From Paralvinella palmiformis (Eukaryota > Annelida > Polychaeta > Terebellida > Alvinellidae), in NCBI GenBank assembly GCA_025642065.1, contig JAODUP010000320.1:676001-740000 (forward strand): a DNA stretch of 64,000 nt. Direction: 5' to 3'. Made by a program: the position numbers and the translations under genes. Under the pieces are notes generated by a model that saw nothing but the letters and a program-made list of their open reading frames with translations, did not search any database and was not told the origin of the DNA. Positions within the stretch are counted from its first letter, which is position 1, and each line of letters starts with the position of its first letter. Positions 1 through 12,854 of this stretch are shown one piece after another.

Positions 1-379
1 GCTGCTGCTCTAAATCCATCATCGCACTGTTCTCGTATTAGAGCCACGTTCTCGTCTGGAGCGATCGGAGCGGAGTTTTAGCCAATGGCAGGGCTACTGC
101 GGCGGATCCCATCAATAACGCCACCTATCGGGTTCTGCTTTAAAAGCCGCGACAGAGCCAAGTTACGGATGGATTGATGGAGATGTTGAGATCGGATTTC
201 CAACTGAGAAATGCAGGTGCACATAAATATTGCAAGTCTAGCTTATAGGTAACGTTAATCGGAGACTGACGTAGGAAGGATTTAGGGACAACCATCGCCG
301 ATTATCTGTTCGGGAATTCGACGAGTGGTTTGCGCAGCAATTTTGGCAACAGTCAGTAAGTGCATCAATCAAATAGCTG

Positions 380-525
380 GAAGCCTCCGGATAAAGGTCC
401 GAATCCGACTGGTACCTGGGTTTGTTGGATGTTTCTCTAGACGGTGACCTCTCAGCTGTATGACCTGCGCGTGACCTGCGCCGGGGCTAACAAGGTTGTT
501 ATACCCTGTAGAGACGGTAACTGTA
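380..525 (+). mobile_element. SINE family 2 (CTCAGCTGTATGACC body)
   Basis: A B-box-like GGTCCGAATCCGACTGG is followed by TTTGTTGGATGTTTCTCTAG, ACGGTGACCTCTCAGCTGTATGACCTG in two pieces, and GGGCTAACAAGG. The body aligns with copies at 17.4, 23.95 and 42.0 kb. Confidence 0.55.
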
Positions 526-611
526 GTCGGAGATAATACACATATATATATCCGTGAGTTACGATAATGGCTATTTACAACCACTATCTAGTATGTTTCG
601 GTGATGACTCA

Positions 612-793
612 GTGATGATGATGATTGATGGTTTACGGCCACTTTTGTGCCCATGGTAAGGTAAATGGGTCGAGCGACCTCCGAAGGTAATGAAGCGAAG
701 TCAAAGATGAAACAGCTTTAGATAAGCCCACGCTGAGATTCGAACACGGATGGTAGTGATCTGTGGTCCAACACGCTACCGCTAGAGGGCCCC
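612..793 (-). mobile_element. tRNA-derived SINE, family 1, full copy
   Basis: Read on the minus strand, the copy has a tRNA-like head (GGCCCTCTAGCGGTAGCG with a B-box TGTTCGAATCTC) and the shared body (TTTCATCTTTGACTTCGCTT, then CATTTACC...CAAAAGTGGCCGTAAA). It ends in an (ATC)n tail at 612-630. Confidence 0.8.
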
Positions 794-1484
794 AAATTTA
801 TGATTGGAAATTCGTAGTAATTAATTATGTAACAGTTTTGCAATCATTTTATGCATATTCATCGAATAAAATGAGTATTCAGGTATGAAAAATCGAGAAA
901 AAAAACCGATTATAAAGGAAATGAAAAACGTTCAGCTCATGTCCCATTTCTTTATCCAAATGCTTGTTAGGAGTATTTAGAAATTTGCCGTAAGATGTAG
1001 CACGGTGTGATCTTTAATTTTTCTAACCCTAGACCAGACTCCCGGAATTCTGTTCTGGGATGGTCCCTCGTATTTGCTTACATATTTTCATATCTAAATA
1101 TTGCTCTCGAAAAACTAATAGCTAGCATTAATAATAACACTGAACGATCACACACACACACACGTTGATAAATATACCTGAGTGTTACTTCTATTTACGT
1201 TGTGAGGTCCGACCAGTACCTAACCGTGTCAAAGTAAAAATTCTAGACGATCCATTTATATTTTCCTATATAAACCAGCTCTGCGATGAGGACAGCAGAC
1301 TGTAGACTGGCCATTAACGCGTATAGACGAAAGTGGGTTTTATCTTTTGTTGTGATATATCGTACGCAGACATTATATTACCCAGTGTTTACAACATTAA
1401 CCATTTGACTTGGTTCGTTTTGTCACATGATAAACCTGCCCGTGATCATAGCGTAGAGATGTAGTCGCGTACAGCCCCCCTCCC

Positions 1485-1518
<34 letters not shown>

Positions 1519-1975
1519 CCCCCGTGCAGAGTCTGTTGTACCTTTTAATAACCACCGCCTAAAGCGGAGAAAGGTGAACGGATGGAGCCAAAACACATAT
1601 CGAGGGTTATCTCTGATAAGACATATTATGTCCTTATATAGTTTCTAACGTCCAATTTTAATTAAAGTAGATGGCAGCACCGTTTAACATTCAATTTATA
1701 GGTTTATGGTGCAATCCATACAGAATCCGTACAGAAGACCTCCAATTTTTGGTCCGTTGTCTTTTTCAGTAAGCCACCACGATTCGGAATGACGTAGTCA
1801 TCCAGTCATTCTATGTTACAAGCCAGAAATTAATGTTTGATATGACGTATGACACTGTTCATCTAACTATGTTAGCATCACTTCTGTCAGAGGTGTCAAC
1901 TTGAGCGGTTTACATGTAAGTCTTACGAATATTTGCGATTTTCACGGGTTTACGACCCAGTTCGAATGAGATGAG

Positions 1976-2546
1976 ATGGACGCAACTGAAACTTTCGAGT
2001 CGCCTGCAAAGAAGCGCAAACAGTTTGGGGGCCATTACCGCGACTGGAAGCGAGTTTTTAATGGGGTCATCGAGCCGTCCAAGTAGGCCGATTACACCAC
2101 ACTTGCTGTGTCGTGTATTCACGCCACGTGAATGTCACGACTTGAGGTGTTTACGACGTTCATATACACACGAAGTCGAAACTGTCCAGAAAAACGCGAA
2201 GTCGGCTATTCAACACGCGATGCCGACAGCTTTCTTTAAGTTTCTCGGATTCGACGACTTCCGCCGAGGTAATGTTTGCGAACCTTGTCGCGGAACATCT
2301 CGCCGACGTCCATCGATGACCATACCACGGATGTTTCCGAGTAACGGCACAACGAAATCGTTCGAGTACCGTCGAACGTAGAGGACGGTGACCGTGAAGA
2401 TATGCTTGAATGAGATTACCGACCCCGTTATCGCCCGCTGTAAGAGTGAGTGGTCCGTTCTCCGACGCGATTCACGACAGCACCCACCGAAATACCGACA
2501 AGAACATTGCTACGCTCCGTGAGGCGAAGCATACCATCAGCTTATA
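1976..2546 (+). pseudogene. hAT transposase N-terminal half, frameshifted
   Basis: The frame opens with MDATETFESPAKKRKQFGGH and YRDWKRVFNGVIEPSK, the basic and zinc-finger lead of hAT transposases. It then continues in shifting frames through GVYDVHIHTKSK and VMFANLVAEHLADVH to DSTHRNTDKNIATL, the catalytic-domain start with its conserved Asp and DKN. Several stops and at least three frame changes make it non-functional. It lies between the hAT ends at 1888 and 3345. Confidence 0.72.
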
Positions 2547-2645
2547 ACAAAGAGCATGTGTGAGAAAATAAGTGATCTGCGCCACAAGAAGTTGTATTTT
2601 GTTCGTTATTGCATATGGGCATGTTACGGCGAGATGCTATACCAC

Positions 2646-3048
2646 ATGTGGGGTGAATTCCATTTGGTCAATTCCAATTGGTCAATTCCAATTCCACATC
2701 AAATTTTCCAATTCCAATTCATTTCCAAATTTATCAATTGCAACTTGATTTTTACCTACTCTTTTTTACCTACTACTTTTTACCATGAGTAGGTACCCCG
2801 AATACCTACTCCGAATACTTCTTCCAAGTCGCCAGTTGGAATACCTACTCCCGAGTAGTTTATATTCCAAGCAGGATTGCCCTAAAAGAAATATTTCTGA
2901 ATTAAAAAATTTAGTGGCAAATTAATTTGTGGATTTAATTTTTTTGTAGCAAAATTCAATTCCAATTCCAAATTTATCAATTCCAATTCCATTTTTTAAA
3001 TAAGCAATTCCAATTCCGGAATTGCTCATCAATTCCAATTCTGGCCTA
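2646..3048. repeat. AATTCC / ACCTACTC word-repeat block
   Basis: Many degenerate copies of CAATTCCAATTCC occur at both edges (2650-2730 and 2955-3045), with TTTTTACCTACT / GAGTAGGTAC words in between. It lies inside the hAT element. It may be a separate insertion or a locally amplified interior. Confidence 0.6.
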
Positions 3049-3110
3049 TAACAAAATTGCGCTTTATAATGGTGTTGACAATTTGTAAGGAATTTTTTGA
3101 CAAATCTTAA

Positions 3111-3300
3111 GGGCGCCTCCGTGGTCTAGCGGTAGCGTGTTGGACTACAGATCACTACCACCCGTGTTCGAATCTCGGCGTAGGCATATCTGAGGGTGTT
3201 TCATCTTTTGACTTCGGTTCATTACCTTTAGAGGTCGCTCGGCCCATTTACCCTACCATGGGCGCAAAAGTGGCCGTAAAACACCAATCATCATCATCAT
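3111..3300 (+). mobile_element. tRNA-derived SINE, family 1, full copy nested in hAT
   Basis: This is the best plus-strand copy. GGGCGCCTCCGTGGTCTAGC starts the head, the A box is TGGTCTAGCGGTAG and the B box GTTCGAATCTC. The body has TTCATTACC, CGGCCCATTTACC and GGCGCAAAAGTGGCCGTAAA, followed by an (ATC)n tail. ATCTTA occurs just before and shortly after it and may be target-duplication remains. Confidence 0.85.
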
Positions 3301-3934
3301 CGTCACGATCTTACAGGTACGAGTTGTCACGGGTTGACACCTCTGACTTGAGTACCAGTTTATAAAATGGCATGCTCCAGGCTAAGGGGAGACTATAATT
3401 GCCTTCTTCTTCAGGGTTCTATCTAATTTGACGTAATGCTAACTGTACTCCTTACTCACTGTCCAATATTGGATCATTGTTATGCCATATCCGCTCCCCC
3501 CCTCACGTGTTTTTGTCTTTCCTTATCGACAACAGACCACAGCATAATAGTTAGGTTGTTTGAAAGAATTCCCTTTTTCCATTTGTCTCGATAAGAAATA
3601 TGAAGCCATTTGCCAGATTCCTGCTATTGTGGTATTTTCCTAAGTAAACATTGTGTATAATTCGTCGGTATTATTGGGGTGACTGGTCCTTGAATCGCTG
3701 ATGATTAATATGCATATTTATATGACGTCCCAGTTCAGTGTCTTCGCAAACCGGATATAAACAAGTGGACAAATCATGCCCATGAGACATGTTTTTGTTC
3801 ATTAATCTCTATTTTTAGAATTATGTTTTATTATTCGTTTACTGGGTTATATAGTTGTATATCACATGTAGGTACTTATCGATTTATAGTCTTTATGCCA
3901 GTTCCACATCTCTGAAGATTTTATATTCTGGTCA

Positions 3935-3936
<2 letters not shown>

Positions 3937-3976
<40 letters not shown>

Positions 3977-4228
3977 GCAACCCAACCCGCAACTACTCAA
4001 CCCACACCCAACCCAAACCCACAAATCTCAACCCGAAACCACACTTAAAATTATATTGAACCCGAACCCAACCCAACCCGCAAGACAACAGCCCGAAACC
4101 AACCCAACCCACCAGACTTAAATCCAAACCCAACAGGTGATCCGAAAAAGTTCAACCCGCCCAACTCGACCCACGGGTCCGGGTTGTGTTAACTCGAAAC
4201 GGGTTAAACCAACCCGTGCAGGGCATAC
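3937..4228. mobile_element. AACCC-word element next to a (TA)n array
   Basis: After a (TA)n array (3937-3973), about 170 bases are built from CCAACCC / AACCCGAAACC words. They pass into inverted words (CGGGTCCGGGTTGTG, GAAACGGGTTAAACC). The edges CCTGCAACCC (3974) and GGGTTAAACC...CCCGTGCAGG (to 4228) form a short CCTGCA inverted match. It is probably a short non-autonomous DNA transposon. Confidence 0.5.
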
Positions 4229-4806
4229 GATGTATCCCTTCATCGGTCTATGGTAAGGGATGTTCAAAAAGTTCATAAAACTATTTTTTTTTTAAATATT
4301 TTTCATCTCATGCCCTTTTCTGGTCATTAAAGTGTAGATATTTCGGTTTTTCCGTACTCAGGTACCCCTCTCGCCCGAAGAGAGTTATTGAAGAATGCAA
4401 GATAATTTCGATAACAACAGATTGGCTTTACGAAATTCTGGTCGCGTCCGGTTGATATTTTTTAATATCATATACGGTTAACTGTATGAACCTTGACTGG
4501 TTAATCTGAAGTTTGTTTAGGGCAAGTTGCCACCGTAAGATTAATCCGGCCTCTCATTAGTGTCGGTTTGTCAGCTGTGGAAGCTGGCCAAAGCTGGTGC
4601 AGTTTCTGGTGACCAAGATAAATGTGTGTCGTGGTATAAAATGCGGACTTTTACACCGAAGTCAATTTAATAATTTCTTCGTAATCTGGGTTGTCCATTT
4701 TTCAGCAGTGTGGTCTTCCAATTTACGTCAGTGTAGAGATAATTAAGTCCGTCCAATTTGGGTACGGTTCTCCAAAGACTGAAATATTGCAGTATTGACG
4801 TTAAGT

Positions 4807-4840
<34 letters not shown>

Positions 4841-5742
4841 TATATTGAATATTTTTAGGTGGTGTGGTATAACGATTAGACATGAACTCCGATTTTGCCC
4901 CTGTCAAGGTCAGGGATCACACGCATGGTTACATCTGCCGGTCAGAAGATAATGATGGTATATTTTGTAAATACTAGAATCTAAATTCAACTCAAATCGC
5001 GCAGTCTGGGCAAAATCCATTAGTGTCATTGGCTTCTGGTGGCATACTTTTGTCGGCAGTAACAACAACAACAACACACAGAGATAGAGAGAGAGAGAAG
5101 GGACAGAGCAATCACTTCCCGATTTCTCGTCCGTCTTCCAAACTTTCTATCGTTACCTGTTGTTGTCCATATTCACTAGGCGGCGCTGCACGCCAAGGGC
5201 AAGGTTAAAGCGGAAAACTTGGCTGTTGTTGTGTATGTGCATGTTCCTGTGTTGGAATAAATTCCACCGAAATGTCGGCTTGTGAGATAGGATGACGTGA
5301 TCGCACTGGTATCGTCCACTGCAGCTAGGTATACTTATTATTATTAGCACGCGTTTTCTGTCAGATCTGAACGTGGATCTGATTAATACGCCATTTATTT
5401 CGTTGTTACACTGACCGGATACTGACTCAGTGACTGACTCCCTGTCACTGTGTCAGTGTGTGATAGAGGAGTCTATCTACTAGTGATACTTGATAGCCTA
5501 GTAACCGGGGCTAGTCACTAGCCTAGGATGGATGTTCGAATGTTAATTTATTCGACTAGTCATACAGTCGTAGCCGTATACTAATTTTTCAACGTTGTGT
5601 CTAGAGCTAATACTAGTATTAGTAATATTACATCTACTCATCCCTACTTTTTTCTTGTCAGTTAGATCTGTTGTTCACTATTAAGCTGTATTATATTCAT
5701 TATTTGTACGTAAGTATTAGATTTCTATTTACCAGGTACAGG
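4229..5742. other. No gene recognised
   Basis: Unique AT-rich DNA with a (TA)n array at 4809-4837 and a weakly tRNA-like stretch near 4855-4935 that lacks a proper B box. Confidence 0.5.
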
Positions 5743-5750
5743 ACATTAAG

Positions 5751-6455
5751 CAGGACCAGAGTTGACAGGTTTAACCCATCCTCGCCTGAGGTTTACCCTG
5801 GGTTAGGATAAACCCCCATTTTTAGTTAAACCCAGGTTAAACTAAATTTCTGACATAATTCACCACCGATTAATTAAATGAAACACACAAAATGCGAAAT
5901 AAACATTTATTATCTACACGAAGCACACAAATAACAGTATGCATTTGTATGCCAATAATTGTAATAGAACTTACAGAACCATAACAAAAGTGTTCAAATG
6001 TTCACCAGTGTAACTTGGCCCCACTATGAAGTTTTTGATAGCAAGAGACATGATTGGCTGCTTTCTCTAGACCCGACATGTTACGTAGTCCACTACATAC
6101 CTGGCTTCGGCTTCTGAACGAAACTATAATGAAACAAAGACTTAAGGAATAGCAGAATACCTCAAATTTTTTATTCAATGAATTATGCCCATTTCCACAG
6201 TCTTATATGGTCTAATGGATAAATTTACATTTGTATTATTATGTCATGATTATATCAATAATAACATTTTACTAATTCATGCCATTCTAACAACTACTTT
6301 TCATCTGTATCTAATTCTAAGTTAAATAAGTATAAATTTCTGGATCTTTGTGTAATCTTTCCTGAGAAAAACCCCCAGTTTAGCCCTGGGTTAAACTAGT
6401 AAAACCCAGGTTTAACCCACTGGGCTGGGTTAAACTAGTTTAAACTCCAAACCTG
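5751..6455. mobile_element. Non-autonomous hAT-like element with CCCAGGTTTAAAC word ends
   Basis: The ends read CAGGACCAGAGTT (5751) and, on the other strand, CAGGTTTGGAGTT (from 6455). Flanking octamers ACATTAAG (5743-5750) and ATATTAAG (6456-6463) agree at 7 of 8 positions. Both ends are filled with GGTTTAACCC / CCCTGGGTTAAAC words in inverted arrangement around an AT-rich interior with no coding sequence. Confidence 0.68.
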
Positions 6456-6463
6456 ATATTAAG

Positions 6464-8283
6464 GCTTGTCAGGGTCAAGTGGTTTTTATTGGCAAATATA
6501 AGCGGATTATCTAAACTGCTTGTCTGACCAGAAAAATTAACCAATATATAGAGAAATGTCTATTTATTTATTACCCATAAATGTTTGAATGTGGCTGCTG
6601 GCTTGACATTTCATCAGCTAAACCACTAGTTGTTTATCATTGGAAGGTGATGGTAGGCCTATAATGATTAGCAACTCAGTTTTACTATCAGTACCAGAAT
6701 AGAGATGTGTATATTCACACCAAGTTATGTGTTTTTGATAATATTTACCTTCCATACTGACCATCTAAGTTAAAATAATATGACCCCTGATGGGAGAAAA
6801 TAACACATACACACATGCACACACATTTTGCAGAGAGAGAGAGAGAGAGAGAGCTTCACAGTATACATACACACCCATGGTCAATTGACCTTTCACTACA
6901 CCTAGAGTTAGTTCTGTTCTGAAACTCTCTGTGCTCTGAGGAACACACACCTGCTTGTTAACTGACTAGATTCTCCACAAGCATGGGACAAGTTGGGCTT
7001 GAATTTGTTTTGTGAATTCTCTCTGGCGGATCCAAGCACAGCTTAATGGTATAATCTGTTGTTAATTAATATGATATCTGCTTTGGATATAGAGAACCAG
7101 GGGACAACAATGGGCGAAGAGTTGTTTGGGCCTCCTAGTCCTAGAGCCCAGGTTTGTTAATCTAATTATATATATTCCCTCCTAATTATATGTACAACCC
7201 CTAATGCAATCCATGTACTAGGTGTGCCACTGATCTGGTCCATATTAGCCATGGTCGCATGAAATCCAGGTTTTAAAACTGTGAAAACCAGGTTTTAGCC
7301 ACCATTAGGTCTAAAAAATGTTATAGCCTGCTAAAGCCCAACTCTGGAGCTGGCTTTTTTGAAGGGTATTGGTGCTATAAAAGTTTGTCATTATTATTAT
7401 ATAAGGGTGCTTTGGAGTACACTGCACTGGCTGGGTTGTCCTGGTCTGCCATTTCCTAGGAATATTGTGTGTGTGTGTGTGTAAAAGTTTACTGGTACAG
7501 AGAATTATGAAAGATCAGTACAACCTGTGGATGAAACATCAGAGTATTTAGACAGAATGACAATTCTTATGTTGAACTAGTCAAAGTCCCACCAGTTAAA
7601 AACAAAAAGTGCTACTTTTACAATATTTTTAACTTGTCATTAATTAATAATGGTCATCTGATGGTCACCTGTTAACCGGTTAATGAGGGGTCGGTCTGGT
7701 CTTGATGGCTAACCTACTCACCTCAGCTGATTCAAGGAGGATGAGCTGGCTAAGTGATAATATTATATACGAATAGAATCCTAAGGTTTCCTAATTTTAT
7801 ATGGTCCCACCTGGTTACAGGACCTGTTGGATGTCATATTAAATTAACTGCACTATGCAAACAGCTGATCCCTGTTCTAAACAAACATCTCTCATTAGCT
7901 GGATCTTGTTTGATGTCAGGTGACAGGTTGAGTAAATAGGATCAATTTCTTGAGCTAACCAAGCATGACTTGATATATTACTGCGTGATTTATTGACTGG
8001 ATGATGCTATTGATCCATTGTACATTTACTGTTGGCAGCTATCGCCAATACCAGAATAATATATATATATATACATATAAATGGCCGGGTTAATAATGTA
8101 TTTTCTAAGTGATATTCACATAATATGTATGTTAAAACAGCCACACAAATTTATAAAATTTGAATAAATAAGTGGCCTGGTGATAAAATGTTACCAGGTA
8201 ATATGTGGTCGAGTAATGGCCCATTTGGGGAAAATACTAAACTAGGGTTATTAGTAAGTTTATGCATGTTGTCATGACATAGA
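6464..8283. other. No gene recognised
   Basis: (GA)n at 6832-6853 and (TG)n near 7467. CCAGGTTTTAAAACTG words at 7270-7310 may be a decayed relative of the 5751-6455 element. Confidence 0.5.
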
Positions 8284-8561
8284 CAGGGTTCGCACAGGTC
8301 CTTGAAAACCTGGAATTTGAAAATTTGGATTCCAGGCCTGGAAAGTCCTGGAATTTTTGTAGAGGTCCTTGAAAGTCCTAGAAATTGGACATATAGATCT
8401 ATATTTCTAATCATAAGCATACAGGAATTCAGTCGTTACACTTCTTCTGCTATATGGGTGTATCTATGCGTGTTAAAAGTTCGTGAATTCATTGAAAAGG
8501 TCCTTGAATTTGACATTGGAAGGTCCTGGAATCTGAGATGTCAAAATGTGTATGAACCCTG
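8284..8561. mobile_element. hAT-type MITE with GTCCTTGAA / TCCTGGAAT words
   Basis: The ends CAGGGTTCGCACA (8284) and TGTATGAACCCTG (to 8561) are inverted. The interior repeats GGTCCTTGAAAACCTGGAAT, CCAGGCCTGGAAAGTCCTGG and GGTCCTTGAATTTG. This type of element is familiar from many animal genomes. No clean 8-bp target duplication is seen. Confidence 0.68.
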
Positions 8562-9925
8562 ATATAATAATAATAATTGATCTACAAAATATTCATCCAA
8601 ATAATGTTTGTATTAGGGTATTAGTCAGAGAAATGCACACTACTGTCAATGTGACCTAATTATGGGTAATGTTACATGTTTCCCAGAAAGCACTAATTAG
8701 CTAACAGTCTATTTTCATCAGAAGACACCATACTATACTGGGATAGTGGTAATTACATTTTTGATACCAGATTATATTTGTGCCTTGACTGTACCATAAT
8801 ATATATATGTAATATATATATATATATATATGTGTGTCTAAAAGTATACCAATGGACCAACAAAGATATGCTAGTAGAGTGAATTTGAGATGGGACAGGT
8901 AAAGTTTTACAGCACTTGTCCTACAGGTCAAGTAGGGCCCAGTAGTAAATGTGGTGTCCTGTTATCTTAATCTGATGATTAAGCTTTTACCACTTCTCAA
9001 GCTTGTAGATGTAAGCCTTTGTTTACCTTCGGTAGCTTCAGTAGGGAGTAGTCCCCTGATGAGACCGGCACTGAGGCTTAATTAACAGTTTGCTCACTCA
9101 TTCAAAGCAAAAATAAATTAACAATCAGTTATAATATTAATCAATTTTATTATAAACAGATTATCTGGGCCGTATCCGATCAGATAGTACTGTAGCTTAA
9201 ATATCAACCCGGGGGGGAGGTAGGGAGTAAGAAATTATAGAGGAGAAAAATTGAAGAAAGAAATCATTACTTCTGGCTGTAATCTTTGTTCAGAGTGGAT
9301 CAACGACCTAGAATTTTACTTTTAAGTTGAGTGTTTGAATGTCAAGCAGGAGCGTTATAAATCTACCTATAATTTCGTATTCCAGAAGAGAAAAAAGGTC
9401 AGCTAAATATAGTCATGAGAATATAGACATCCGACAATGTCAATACAGTCAGGCGGTCTCATCAGGAGAGAGCCTTTGATATCGTGATTAAGATGATATC
9501 AAACGATTGCAGTAACTATCTCTTACTGCAATCATGTGTAACTAAGGCAATTTCTGGTATTTAGAAATTATTTAGTTTTTATTTCCCGGAACTTTTAAAG
9601 GGAGATGCTTGCTGCCTGATTTTTATTAATTATCCGTATGTTGCATTTTTGTTTGTCTGCAAGGTTTTGGTAATCAGTAATTGTAATTAAATACATGATA
9701 TCAAGTTATCATAATCTTATTCTCCATTTACAGAGGCAGTGTAGTCGTAATCATTTCATAAATGTAATAATAATCTTACTTTGATATTTACATGATGCCC
9801 AAATATTTATAATGTTATTTCATGTTCAAACATCAATTTTTAATATAATGACCAATTTTGGAAAGAATAAGAATGCAATTTTATTCCCATCCCTACCTAT
9901 ATGGTGAATTCCGTATTAGTATTAC

Positions 9926-9928
<3 letters not shown>

Positions 9929-9970
<42 letters not shown>
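9929..9970. repeat. (TA)n array
   Basis: Pure 42-base TA run. Confidence 0.95.
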
Positions 9971-9971
<1 letters not shown>

Positions 9972-11175
9972 CTTTGGTCATGGTATACATGATCCATCAT
10001 ATAATCAAATGTATCATATTTTTAAATAGTAAATTATTTGCCAATTTATTCACATGACCGTTAGATGGGGGGGGGGTAAATTTCTTGTCTTAATTTTCCC
10101 AAATAAGTCTTTACATATCCCAGGTGTGACTAGCACCAAGGCTAAACAAACCTGTATGGGGTATGTTTCATCCTTCAACAACAGTCTTTCCCAATCACTT
10201 CATTTCCCCCTAGCTAGATGTCCTATTGGCTTTCCTAGTTGTATTCAAATATAAATCAGCATTGGATAGTTATAGCTTTATTAAAGCTACTTGTACAGAG
10301 TTGAAATGAAAAGGAATATGTTTGAAGTATTATGCTTAGATTGGATACAAAGCATATATGTCAAACACACACACAATGTGAAAAGTTTATGGTCTGAATG
10401 CCACCAATTAAAGAGCCCACTAACAATGTATTGTGTTAATGTCTGTATAGATTTATACCAAAGTATCAGTTATATATATATATATATATATATTAAAAAA
10501 CATACACAAACATCCTTTCAATGTAACCAGCAGGTTTTTTTTTCTGTATGTAATATAAGACAGCTTAACCAATATTACCTGAGTCAGCTAGAATCATCTC
10601 GCTGTGAGGGAAATATGTTAATATGACTGTATACATTTCGTGTACAACAGTAGCTTATTTGCCAATGTTATTAAAAAAAAACTATAATAATTTGAGACTA
10701 CATTGATTTATGTTCATTTTTTTCTTGGCAGCATTCGAACTATAGATAATCCAAATAGCTTCGATATACTACAGACAAGTACAGTATATTATTAGAACTA
10801 GAAGCGTCTAATGGAGTGTCCAAATTTTACAGAATCTAAATAGTCAGTTGAACCTTAGAAATAGACAGTAACAAACACTAATGCCGTAGTAAGACATCAG
10901 ATAAGCTTCAATGCTAATGCCTTTATTATGAATACGCTTAAAGAAAGTAGACAGTCCTATCAATGCCTTGAAAATGCTTCCAAACAGAATTACCTTCAAC
11001 CTGATTCCGATATTTGTGTTTATGCTTTAAGTTTAAAATGTTCCATACAATACTGGGTCATATATTATATTTTTCACTTTTTGACACATGATCTCTGATA
11101 ATACGGCTAACTCTAGTAGGCAGGTCAACTTCTACAGTAACTTGTTTTCTTGGAGGTTGTGACATGTTCTCGGCT

Positions 11176-11178
<3 letters not shown>

Positions 11179-11218
<40 letters not shown>

Positions 11219-11320
11219 CAGTTAATGTGTATAATTGGGTAATATGTATATAATTGAGATTTAATACAGATTTCCTGATGATTTCAGGTAATGTACAAAT
11301 TACCTATTTATACAGATTAA

Positions 11321-11363
<43 letters not shown>
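11179..11363. repeat. Two (TA)n arrays, about 107 bases apart
   Basis: TA runs at 11179-11216 and 11324-11363, separated by AT-rich unique DNA. Confidence 0.9.
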
Positions 11364-11365
<2 letters not shown>

Positions 11366-12309
11366 TATAAAATAAACTGTTGGCCAGTCAAAGTTAATAC
11401 ATAAATTTTTACTAAATTTGTCAATGAACTAAAGTTAGTCACGTTTGTTATCAAGATATATTCGAAGAAAAAACCCACAGTAAGTTTAAACCTAGGTGAA
11501 GAATCAATGATGAAGGGATACTGTGTGGTCTTTGTTGTGTGAAGATAACCAGTTTGTAAATTACAATGGTTTGTTAATATTGACACGCTATATGAAACTT
11601 GAATGTTATCTTTTTTAATTATCATCACACTTTGCTCACTTTGTATTAAACAATTAATTAATTGATGACCTAAGATCTGTAGAAGATGTTTGTATTAGTA
11701 ATTAACATCAAAGACGTGGATTTTTTGTTCACAACTAATAGGTTAATTAGCCAATTATTGTTTGGCCAATTTAACAAAGGAAAATTGTGTTGAAAATCTA
11801 ATGTTAAATCAGTTTTGAAGACTAGAGAAATTCTGGTTTTCTCGTATCAGTGACCATCGTAAATAAACGGAATAATTTTGGGCTTGAAAATAACTGCCAA
11901 TTTAGGCAATATTCCAGTTTTTATAGTGGACTTAATAATAATAATAACAGTAACAGTGCATTTATAAAGTATCTAATCGTGTAGAGTAGTGCAGTAGTCA
12001 GTTCACGGTGCTCTAGACACTGTGATGAGGGATATTAATCAAATTAAGTTAGTTGTGTTTGGGGACGTTACCCATCAGGCCACGTGAACGTGATATGTCC
12101 ATCTCCAAGGCCTAACAAATCACTCATCCACTCATTGAATGATTTTTGTTGACGAGGACTTTTTAATAAGTCTACATATTTGTTGTTCTGTTTGGCCCCT
12201 TCCGATTCACTGTTGAGGATGGTCTACATCTCAAAACGTGTCCATACCTGTACGAACACCTGGCCTATCGTTTGATGTTAATCTGCTACATCATTAAAGA
12301 CGGCGAGGG

Positions 12310-12461
12310 GAGTCTCCGCAGCCTGTCAGACCTCTAGCGCATGGGTTCGGACCGCAGCTGGGTTATGTCTGAGGGATGTTTCATCTTTTACCTCGCCCCA
12401 TTACCTTCGGACGTAGCTCGGCCCATTTAGTCTACAATGTACACAAAAGTGGCCATAAAAA
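12310..12461 (+). mobile_element. tRNA-derived SINE, family 1, diverged
   Basis: It has a diverged head, the B-box-like GGGTTCGGACC, then TTTCATCTTTTACCTCGCCC, CATTACCTTCGG, CGGCCCATTTAG and CAAAAGTGGCCATAAAA. There is no (ATC)n tail. Confidence 0.7.
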
Positions 12462-12817
12462 GGGAACATTTATGCCTTCCAAGACAGCCAGTCCTGCTCT
12501 TACTGGCACCACTAATCAGTATTCTAGTGATAAACACTGACTAGAAATGTTTCTGCCTTTACTTCTGGTTATACTTAATGGTGTTTACGTGTGTTTGCCG
12601 ATATACTTATTATATTATCCAAACGGTTGTCAGCACACTGGAGCGTTTGTTATCTAAAATTCGTGTATATATGGCTCTGGCTGGCTGTATAATGTTATGG
12701 AAAGTGTGAGAAGATATCCGTACGGCATTGTTTCCAATGGGAGATGGATTTATCTCGGCATGAGTCACATCAATCTACGCCCAGTCTGAAAGGCAACGCC
12801 TGGATGCTACGGCGAGA

Positions 12818-12854
<37 letters not shown>

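Larger units (their letters stand above)
1..1879. other. Intergenic or intronic, SINEs only
   Basis: Apart from the SINE copies at 380-525 and 612-793 and a (CA)n run at 1486-1516, no gene or clear element is seen. Confidence 0.6.
1888..3345 (+). mobile_element. Decayed hAT DNA transposon with nested insertions
   Basis: The ends are a perfect 13-bp inverted repeat, CAGAGGTGTCAAC at 1888-1900 and its complement at 3333-3345, with weaker similarity continuing inward (ACATGTAAG / ACCTGTAAG). Flanking octamers ACTTCTGT (1880-1887) and ACTTGAGT (3346-3353) agree at 6 of 8 positions, the 8-bp target duplication expected for hAT. Inside are a broken transposase (1976-2546), an AATTCC-rich block (2646-3048) and a nested SINE (3111-3300). 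The transposase middle and C-terminus are missing. Confidence 0.8.
8562..12309. other. No gene recognised
   Basis: AT-rich DNA with TA arrays (8808, 9929, 10470 and 11179-11363) and SINE family 2 tail scraps near 10120 and 12075. Confidence 0.55.

Noticed and set aside
3974..4228. Telomeric repeat tract
   Set aside because: The units are irregular AACCC/CCAACCCG words with inverted ones at the right, not (TTAGGG)n.
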